This document shows positions 1 through 5,309 of a DNA stretch of 7,297 nt, piece after piece. The position numbers were made by a program, and so were the translations under genes. The first letter of the stretch is position 1. Each line of letters begins with the position of its first letter. The DNA comes from Chitinophagaceae bacterium (GTDB taxonomy: Bacteria > Bacteroidota > Bacteroidia > Chitinophagales > Chitinophagaceae), in contig JAFMJX010000088.1 in NCBI GenBank assembly GCA_017853235.1, positions 1 through 7,297 of the forward strand. The letters run 5' to 3'. A model generated the notes under the pieces. That model saw only the letters and a list, made by a program, of their open reading frames with translations, did no database searches and was not told the DNA's origin.

Positions 1-795
1 TTTTTGAAGACCCTCCCACCTATCAGCTTTCACTTTAATCAAATTCAAATCTTTTTCTTCCTCCGAAACGCTACATAAACAGGTGCGACACATATCACCT
101 ACATCACTCATAAAGTAACCAGCCATCGTAGTATCTAAATCAATCACACAAATTGCTTTTTCATTTTCATTAAAAAGTACATTACTTATTTTGGTATCAT
201 GATGTGTGACTCTTTTTTTTACATCAGGATGTTTGATAAATGATTCGTATTTATTGGTAATGCCTTGTTTGTCTAATAAAAATGCTATGGCGTTTTTACT
301 TTGTGTTAAACGTTTTGAATTTCCATTCATTAAAGCAGATTTAAATTGTTGAAATCTTAAACTTAAATTATGAAAATCAATTAAAGTATCTTTTAAATGA
401 TGGGCATTAAATGGAGCAAGTTGATGTGTAAATGCTCCAAATTGTTGAGCCGCTTCTTTCACTTGATTTGCATTTTCTAATACGTTTAAAGCATGTCCTT
501 GTATTTTGTGAAATGCACGATAAAAGCCACCCTCCCACTCTATTAAAGTAGCTCCCCTTTTATTGCTCACTAAATGTGTAAATAAGTATTCAGGAGCTGC
601 CGTTTTTAAGTATGCTCCTATTTTATTTATATTTTGATCAATTGCATAGGGGTCTTTGAAAATAGCGTGGTTAATGGATTGTAAAATAAAATCCCCATTA
701 GTAGTAGTTACTACAAAAGTTTTATTAATTAAACCTTGATTCAGTGGCGTACATTCGGTTACTTCCCATTGATATTGTTCAAATATTTCTTGCAT
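1..795 (-). CDS. NahK-like sugar kinase of the aminoglycoside phosphotransferase (APH) fold, C-terminus cut off by window edge
   Basis: Reading on the minus strand from the ATG at 795-793, 265 codons stay open to base 1, so the gene continues beyond the window. The fold is APH/choline-kinase: a Brenner-type catalytic loop THHDTKISN (residues 197-205; D200 predicted catalytic base, N205 metal ligand) is followed by the metal-binding VIDLDT (217-222). The N-terminal lobe has NQGLINKTFVVTT (19-31) and FILQSINHAIF (36-46). Segment by segment these resemble Bifidobacterium longum N-acetylhexosamine 1-kinase NahK, recalled from memory (its GHINTTYLVTT, YILQQMN, RVTHNDTKLNN and IDLDT). NahK is about 359 residues, so roughly 90-100 residues are missing here. 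NahK phosphorylates GlcNAc/GalNAc at C1 using ATP in the cytoplasm. The divergent neighbour is a GlcNAc-releasing asparaginase, which agrees with an amino-sugar substrate. The fold is secure and the exact sugar is inferred; other APH-family small-molecule kinases are possible. Confidence 0.5.
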   Translation of the reverse strand, partial: MQEIFEQYQWEVTECTPLNQGLINKTFVVTTTNGDFILQSINHAIFKDPYAIDQNINKIGAYLKTAAPEYLFTHLVSNKRGATLIEWEGGFYRAFHKIQGHALNVLENANQVKEAAQQFGAFTHQLAPFNAHHLKDTLIDFHNLSLRFQQFKSALMNGNSKRLTQSKNAIAFLLDKQGITNKYESFIKHPDVKKRVTHHDTKISNVLFNENEKAICVIDLDTTMAGYFMSDVGDMCRTCLCSVSEEEKDLNLIKVKADRWEGLQK

Positions 796-901
796 AAAAA
801 TTAATAAATAAAAGTACTACAAAATAGAATCATTGTTCGTAACTTGACATTGATATTATGACAGTTTGTTATGAAATTTATGTGTACTTTATAATTTAAA
901 A
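796..901. promoter_or_regulatory. Divergent intergenic region between the kinase and glycosylasparaginase genes
   Basis: This 106-base AT-rich gap must hold the promoters of both divergent genes. No perfect TAnnTTTG element is present. The nearest candidates are TACTTTAT at 885-892 on the plus strand, with TTTG at 865-868 sixteen bases upstream, and a one-mismatch TACTTTTA on the minus strand near 812-819. A direct repeat of TGACA occurs at 845-849 and 859-863, fourteen bases apart, which could be a regulator half-site pair or chance. No strong Shine-Dalgarno sequence precedes either start, as is usual in Bacteroidota. The role as a promoter region is inferred from layout; the individual sites are weak. 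Confidence 0.5.
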
Positions 902-1948
902 ATGAATAAAATCATGGATCGTCGAAAATTCATCCATTTAACAAGTCTTGGTGCTGCGGGTTTTACCATCAAAGGTTTTATTCCCCAAACAGTTCATGGA
1001 ACTTCTTCTATTTCCCCTATTGTGGTGGCCACTTGGGATGCAGGATTGGCAGCCAATAAAGCGGCTTGGTCTGTTTTAGGGTCCGGTGGTAAAGCTTTAG
1101 ATGCGGTAGAAAAAGGGGTCATGGTGACCGAAGATGAAATGAATTGTTGCGTGGGTTTGAACGGAAATCCTGATCGTGATGGTTTTGTTACTTTAGATGC
1201 GTCCATAATGGATCATGAATTCAATTGTGGTAGTGTTGCTTTTTTAGAGCGAATTAAGCACCCTATTTCGGTAGCACGTAAAGTCATGGAAAAAACACCT
1301 CATGTAATGTTAGTGGGACAAGGGGCACAACAGTTTGCATTAGAACAAGGGTTTAAATTGGAAAGTGGTGAATTATCAGAAGATGCAAAAAAATCTTACC
1401 AAAACTGGTTAAAAAAATCAACGTATCAACCAGTCATAAATATTGAAAGAAAAAACGCAACCACGCAATTAGAGCCTTCCAAAATGGCACCTTCTCGTTT
1501 AAGTAATGGCGAATGGAATCATGATACAATTGGTATGATTGCGATGGATAGCATGGGAAATTTAAGTGGAAGTTGTACCACAAGTGGTGCAGGATTTAAA
1601 ATGCGAGGACGTGTGGGTGATTCACCTGTCATTGGTGCTGGTTTGTATGTAGATAATGAAGTGGGTGCAGTAGTGGCTACAGGACAAGGTGAAGATGTTA
1701 TTAGAGTTGCTGGATCTAGCGCAGTAGTGGAACAAATGCGCCAAGGAAAATCTCCCACCGAAGCATGTAAAATAATTGTAGAACGAATTCTTCATATTAA
1801 AAAGGAAAAAGCAAAAGAAATTCAAGTGTGTTTTATTGCTATCAATAAAAAAGGTGAGTTTGGCGCCTACTCATTACACAAAGGGTTTAATTATGCTGTG
1901 CATACGCCACAAGGCAATACATTACATGAAGCTACTTTTTTAGATTAA
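902..1948 (+). CDS. Glycosylasparaginase, N4-(beta-N-acetylglucosaminyl)-L-asparaginase, Tat-exported
   Basis: This is an Ntn-hydrolase that cleaves the bond between Asn and GlcNAc left after N-glycoprotein breakdown, giving aspartate and amino-GlcNAc (which becomes GlcNAc). The 348 residues fit the family. The N-terminus carries a twin-arginine signal (DRRKFI at 6-11, then a hydrophobic stretch to about 27), predicting folded export to the periplasm. The autocleavage motif HDTIG lies at 207-211, with T209 the predicted nucleophile and N-terminus of the beta chain. R237 and D240 (GRVGDSP) and T260-G261 (ATGQG) match human AGA substrate residues R234, D237, T257 and G258 with the same offset of 3 as T206/T209. 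W45 (TWDAG) matches the substrate tryptophan. Long stretches resemble the Elizabethkingia meningosepticum enzyme. A linker of about 23 extra residues (around 183-205) precedes the cleavage site. A second ATG at 914 (M5) also keeps the whole Tat motif. It is likely cotranscribed with the CutC gene 9 bases downstream. Confidence 0.5.
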   Translation: MNKIMDRRKFIHLTSLGAAGFTIKGFIPQTVHGTSSISPIVVATWDAGLAANKAAWSVLGSGGKALDAVEKGVMVTEDEMNCCVGLNGNPDRDGFVTLDASIMDHEFNCGSVAFLERIKHPISVARKVMEKTPHVMLVGQGAQQFALEQGFKLESGELSEDAKKSYQNWLKKSTYQPVINIERKNATTQLEPSKMAPSRLSNGEWNHDTIGMIAMDSMGNLSGSCTTSGAGFKMRGRVGDSPVIGAGLYVDNEVGAVVATGQGEDVIRVAGSSAVVEQMRQGKSPTEACKIIVERILHIKKEKAKEIQVCFIAINKKGEFGAYSLHKGFNYAVHTPQGNTLHEATFLD

Positions 1949-1957
1949 ATCAGTGTC

Positions 1958-2674
1958 ATGATGGTATTAGAAATAGCTACATTTTCGGTAGAAGCTGCAA
2001 TACAAGCCATTCAAGCTGGAGCCCATCGAATTGAACTTTGTGAAAATCCACAGGAAGGTGGTACGACCCCCTCTTATGGTGCTTTGGTATTAAGTGCTAA
2101 AATTAAAAATGCTCCTATATTCCCAATTATTCGTCCCAGAGGCGGTGATTTTTTATACAGCCCAACCGAATTTGAAATTATGAAGAATGATGTGGTCATG
2201 GCCAAGGAATTGGGATTCCCAGGAATTGTCATTGGATTGTTACTAGCAGATGGAAATATTGATGTACAAAGAACTTCAGAATTAGTAACATTGGCTGGCA
2301 ATATGCATGTCACATTTCATCGCGCTTTTGATAGATGTTTAGATCCCATAAAAGGCCTTGAAGATGTCATACAAACTGGTTGTAAACGAATATTAACAAG
2401 TGGTCAGGTTCCAAATGTACAAAATGCCCTACCCTTGGTGCAACAATTAGTTCAATTAGCAAAAGAGAGAATCATCATCATGCCAGGTAGTGGAGTTCGA
2501 GCGAATAATATTAATAATATTATTCGAACCACCGGGGCTAAGGAAATTCATAGTTCAGCAAGAAAAATGTTTGACAGCAATATGCAGTTTCAAAAAAATT
2601 CTATGCAAGAGCATATGCAATATACGGGAGTAGATGTAGGAGAAATCAAAGAAATGTTAAGTCAATTAATATAA
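1958..2674 (+). CDS. cutC: CutC family protein (PF03932, TIM barrel)
   Basis: The 238-residue protein matches CutC across its whole length. It has LEIATFS (4-10), IELCENPQEGG (25-35), IIRPRGGDF (57-65), VTFHRAFD (118-125), LTSGQ (146-150), GSGVRANN (177-184) and EIHSSA (196-201), the loop motifs at the strand ends of the barrel. CutC was named for copper tolerance in E. coli, but its biochemical activity is unsettled. Of the cysteines I recall in E. coli CutC, only C28 (ELC) and C127 (DRC) are kept: the CC pair near the N-terminus is A7-T8 here and the FCYS cysteine is L66. The start is ATG ATG at 1958 or 1961, 9 bases after the glycosylasparaginase stop, so the two are likely one operon. The C-terminal end overlaps the convergent serA by 9 bases. 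Family membership is firm; a copper role is doubtful and a link to glycan use is inferred only from context. Confidence 0.5.
   Translation: MMVLEIATFSVEAAIQAIQAGAHRIELCENPQEGGTTPSYGALVLSAKIKNAPIFPIIRPRGGDFLYSPTEFEIMKNDVVMAKELGFPGIVIGLLLADGNIDVQRTSELVTLAGNMHVTFHRAFDRCLDPIKGLEDVIQTGCKRILTSGQVPNVQNALPLVQQLVQLAKERIIIMPGSGVRANNINNIIRTTGAKEIHSSARKMFDSNMQFQKNSMQEHMQYTGVDVGEIKEMLSQLI
2502..2526. repeat. Perfect 12-base inverted repeat inside cutC
   Basis: The two 12-base arms (CGAATAATATTA and its reverse complement) flank a single central base, giving a 25-base palindrome. It lies in codons for an Asn/Ile-rich stretch (A182-N-N-I-N-N-I-I-R190), which by itself yields AAT/ATT runs that are partly self-complementary. 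It is most likely a coding by-product, although the flanking CG pairs extend the symmetry beyond simple AT repetition. Confidence 0.5.
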
Positions 2675-3904
2675 CATTCTTACTCGAATTGTTTGTTTGA
2701 CCTCTCTTAATAGATCATTTGCTTTTTTAGATAATTTAGAATCCACATCCAACACCACATAGCCAATTTCTTCATTGGTTTTTAAGTACTGACCAACAAT
2801 GTTTATTTTATTTTTTGACATCACTGTATTAATCGCACTTAATACCCCTGGAACGTTATTGTGAATGTGTAAAATTCTATGTGCTCCATCAACAGGTGGC
2901 AAACTTATTGCAGGTATGGTGTGAGAGCCATTAGATACACCACGTTCTAAATATTGATATAATTTAATACTTACGTCTTCTCCAATATTTTCTTGAGCTT
3001 CTTCGGTAGATCCTCCAATATGAGGAGTTAAAATAACATTGGGTAAACCTTGTAAAGGTGTTTCAAAACGATCTCCATTTTTTTCAGGTTCCCATGGATA
3101 CACATCAATTGCTGCACCACTAATTTGTTTGTTTTTAATGGCAACACTTAAGGCCTCTAAATCGACCACTTCGCCACGTGCGTAATTAATTAAAATGGCC
3201 CCTGTCTTACATTGTTTAATGACTTCTTTGTTAATTAAATTTTTAGTTTGACTGGTTTCTGGAACATGTATCGAAATAATATCTGAACTACTCACTAAAT
3301 CTTTAATAGATTTTACGGACTGTGCATTTCCCAATGGTAATTTGGTTTCTACATCATAAAATTTCACTTTCATACCCATAGCTTCCGCCATGATGCTGGT
3401 TTGAGTTCCAATATTACCATATCCTATAAGTCCTAAAGTTTTTCCTCTTAATTCAAAACTTCCTTTTGCATCTTTATTCCAAAAACCTTCATGAGCGGCT
3501 TTATTTTTATCTATGATTTTACGAATCAACATAATAGAAGATCCAATAACTAATTCAGCCACACTTCTTGTATTACTATAAGGGGCATTAAATACAGCAA
3601 CTCCTTTTTGTTTACAAGCTTTTAAATCCACCTGGTTAATGCCTATGCAAAAACATCCGATAGCTTGTAATTTTTTAGCGTGGTCTAAAACTTTTTTTGA
3701 AATAAATGTTTTGGAACGAATACCTAAAATATGTACATCCTTAATTACTTTGATGAGTTCTTCTTCGCTCAAAGCGCCTGACATTTTTTTCACATCCGTA
3801 TAGCCTTGATCCTTAAAATACTGCACCGCCTTATCGCTGATGTTTTCTAAAAACAACACTTTAATTTTTGACTTAGGATAGCTGGTGGGATCAATATTAC
3901 TCAT
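2666..3904 (-). CDS. serA: D-3-phosphoglycerate dehydrogenase with C-terminal ACT domain
   Basis: The enzyme oxidises 3-phosphoglycerate to 3-phosphohydroxypyruvate with NAD+, the first step of serine biosynthesis in the cytosol. The 412 residues match the E. coli-type SerA (410 residues). Visible features are the substrate-domain motif IGCFCIGINQVD (82-93) and FNAPYSNTRSVAELVIG (105-121), the Rossmann loop GYGNIG (161-166) with D184 as ribose ligand, the catalytic R243 (YARGE), E272 (WEPE) and H295 (TPHIGGS), and an ACT domain from about 340. H348, N350 and N368 correspond to the E. coli serine-binding residues H344, N346 and N364, so feedback inhibition by serine is expected. The start is supported because the N-terminus matches E. 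coli to within three residues and the next in-frame Met is residue 41. A promoter-like box lies just before the ATG. serC is not adjacent. The 3' end overlaps cutC tail-to-tail. Confidence 0.5.
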   Translation of the reverse strand: MSNIDPTSYPKSKIKVLFLENISDKAVQYFKDQGYTDVKKMSGALSEEELIKVIKDVHILGIRSKTFISKKVLDHAKKLQAIGCFCIGINQVDLKACKQKGVAVFNAPYSNTRSVAELVIGSSIMLIRKIIDKNKAAHEGFWNKDAKGSFELRGKTLGLIGYGNIGTQTSIMAEAMGMKVKFYDVETKLPLGNAQSVKSIKDLVSSSDIISIHVPETSQTKNLINKEVIKQCKTGAILINYARGEVVDLEALSVAIKNKQISGAAIDVYPWEPEKNGDRFETPLQGLPNVILTPHIGGSTEEAQENIGEDVSIKLYQYLERGVSNGSHTIPAISLPPVDGAHRILHIHNNVPGVLSAINTVMSKNKINIVGQYLKTNEEIGYVVLDVDSKLSKKANDLLREVKQTIRVRMLY

Positions 3905-3908
3905 GACG

Positions 3909-3916
3909 CAAAGTTA
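3909..3916 (-). promoter_or_regulatory. Bacteroidota -7 promoter element (TAnnTTTG) for serA, possibly leaderless
   Basis: On the minus strand the sequence reads TAACTTTG, a perfect match to the -7 consensus TAnnTTTG used by the Bacteroidota primary sigma factor. Only four bases separate it from the serA ATG. Transcription would therefore be expected to begin at or next to the start codon. No TTTG/TTG -33 element is seen at the usual spacing of about 19-21 bases, which lowers confidence. Confidence 0.5.
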
Positions 3917-4013
3917 AAAAAAATAACTGTTTAGGCCTTCATTAACAATAAATTAAGTGTTTTGATCGTTATCTTGCAGTAATAATTGTTCGATACCCTA
4001 TAAAAGCTAACAG

Positions 4014-5228
4014 ATGATCGTGAGACTTACCCTCATTTTAGGTATATTTTTATTAAGTTGTTCAGGTGGCACTAGTCAAGGTTCAGTGGCCATGGAAGTC
4101 ATACGTCCCTCTAAGCCTACTTTATCTAAAGAAGATAAAGAAAAACTAATGGAAGAAATAAAGGCTAAATATGAAAAATTATTAGGCACAAAAGGGTTTA
4201 GTGGTGAAATCGTAGTTGCCAAAAACGGGGAAATTATATTTGAGGATTATAAAGGATTTTCCAATTATTCTAGCAAAACACCCATACAACCTGAAACTCC
4301 CATTCATTTAGCATCCATTTCCAAAACCTTTACTGGTATGGCAGCATTAAAATTATGGGAGCAAAATAAATTAGATTTAAAAGCACCTGTTTCTCAATAC
4401 CTTCCTAAGTTTCCTTATCATCAAGTGACCATCGAACAATTATTATCACACCGAAGTGGTTTACCTGACTATACTTATTTCATGGAAACCAAAAAATATA
4501 TTTCGGTACGTACAAAAAATAAAAGAGGAAAATGGGTGAATCGTTTACAACTAGTAAAAAATGAATCTCCATTTAAAAATGGTATTTATAACAATCAGGA
4601 TGTGTTGGATTTTATGGCAACCCGCAAACCATTACCTGCAGCAAGTCCTGACAAAGTTTTTAAATATTGCAATACCAATTATGTAGTACTTGCTTTGGTG
4701 ATAGAGAAAATTACAGGTAAGGATTTTCCAACTTATATGAAGGAAACTATTTTCAAACCATTGAAAATGGACAACACTTTTATATTTGACGCTCGTATGG
4801 TGGATAAATATACTCCTTCCTACAATGCACGTATGGTACCTTATAAAATTGAAAAATACGATTGTATTTATGGAGATAAGAATGTATACAGCACGGCAAG
4901 AGATATGCTTTTATGGGATAAGGCTTTAAATGAAGGTAAATTTTTAAACCAAGCTACCTTAACGATGGCTTACGAACCTCAAAGCCCTACCAATAAATAT
5001 TATCATAATTATGGATTGGGTTGGAGAGTTTTAGCAAAACCAAACGAAGAAAGATTAATTTATCACAACGGCTGGTGGCATGGAAATAACACTGTTTTTA
5101 CCCGTCTCATCAATCAAGCTGCTACCATCATCATTTTAGGGAACCGATTCAATAAATCCATCTATAAAGGCAAGGAATTAGCCTCTATTTTCACTGGGAA
5201 GGAAGATACTACCTCTTTGGAGGAGTAA
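4014..5228 (+). CDS. Beta-lactamase/D-Ala-D-Ala carboxypeptidase family (S12) serine hydrolase, lipoprotein
   Basis: This is a 404-residue penicillin-binding-fold hydrolase, probably anchored in the cell envelope. The N-terminus is a lipoprotein signal: a short basic start (R4), a hydrophobic core LTLILGIFLL (5-14) and lipobox LLSC with C16 as the lipidated cysteine. A charged linker (about 33-58) leads to the catalytic domain. The first motif SISK (101-104) supplies nucleophile S101 and K104. HRSGLPDY (146-153) is the typical S12 follow-on motif. The second motif is Y218-C-N220, and the third, in place of KTG, is H351-N-G353 followed by WWHGNN (354-359). A charged insertion (about 157-192) follows HRSGLPDY. 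Proteins of this kind include D-amino-acid peptidases, esterases and beta-lactamase-like enzymes, so the substrate cannot be told from sequence. It is divergent from serA with a 109-base gap and appears to be a single-gene unit. Confidence 0.5.
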   Translation: MIVRLTLILGIFLLSCSGGTSQGSVAMEVIRPSKPTLSKEDKEKLMEEIKAKYEKLLGTKGFSGEIVVAKNGEIIFEDYKGFSNYSSKTPIQPETPIHLASISKTFTGMAALKLWEQNKLDLKAPVSQYLPKFPYHQVTIEQLLSHRSGLPDYTYFMETKKYISVRTKNKRGKWVNRLQLVKNESPFKNGIYNNQDVLDFMATRKPLPAASPDKVFKYCNTNYVVLALVIEKITGKDFPTYMKETIFKPLKMDNTFIFDARMVDKYTPSYNARMVPYKIEKYDCIYGDKNVYSTARDMLLWDKALNEGKFLNQATLTMAYEPQSPTNKYYHNYGLGWRVLAKPNEERLIYHNGWWHGNNTVFTRLINQAATIIILGNRFNKSIYKGKELASIFTGKEDTTSLEE

Positions 5229-5309
5229 AATTGCCTAAATCTTCCCTTTTTTTGGAAATTTCGCCCTATTTTTGCATCCCCTTAATATTAACTAAAGATT
5301 ATATACTTT
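5229..5309. other. Intergenic region with weak hairpin before hppA
   Basis: The 81-base gap holds an imperfect AT-rich hairpin: AAATcTTCC at 5237-5245 pairs with GGAAATTT at 5254-5261 around a T-rich loop. It lacks a GC-rich stem and a clean downstream U-tract, so it is at best a poor terminator for the hydrolase gene. The hppA promoter element follows directly. No strong Shine-Dalgarno sequence precedes the hppA ATG at 5310. Confidence 0.5.
5267..5274 (+). promoter_or_regulatory. Bacteroidota -7 promoter element (TAnnTTTG) for hppA
   Basis: TATTTTTG is a perfect match to the TAnnTTTG consensus. It would place the transcript start near 5278-5279 and leave a leader of about 30 bases before the hppA ATG. 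A TTTG at 5251-5254 is only 12 bases upstream, too close for a normal -33 element, and the expected -33 position is a pyrimidine tract. The call therefore rests on the -7 match and position. Confidence 0.5.

Noticed and set aside
1..795. Reading the kinase-fold gene as an aminoglycoside resistance gene
   Set aside because: The fold family name suggests it, but the motif detail resembles N-acetylhexosamine 1-kinase and the neighbours are metabolic. Nothing points to resistance.
844..872. TTGACA followed 17 bases later by TGTTAT, resembling an E. coli sigma-70 promoter ahead of the glycosylasparaginase gene
   Set aside because: The -10 match is only 4 of 6, and the Bacteroidota primary sigma factor uses TTTG/TAnnTTTG rather than this pair. 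In AT-rich DNA such matches are expected by chance.
994..2313. Several minus-strand open frames of 67-79 residues opposite the glycosylasparaginase and cutC genes
   Set aside because: They overlap two well-supported conserved genes and show no family motif or upstream signals.
3974..4004. TTGCAG with TATAAA 19 bases downstream, ahead of the S12-type hydrolase
   Set aside because: The spacing is long, the first box is weak, and the pattern is the wrong consensus for Bacteroidota. A promoter must be somewhere in 3905-4013, but I cannot place it.
5237..5261. Hairpin as an intrinsic terminator of the hydrolase gene
   Set aside because: The stem is AT-rich with a bulge, the T-run is in the loop rather than after the stem, and no clean U-tract follows.
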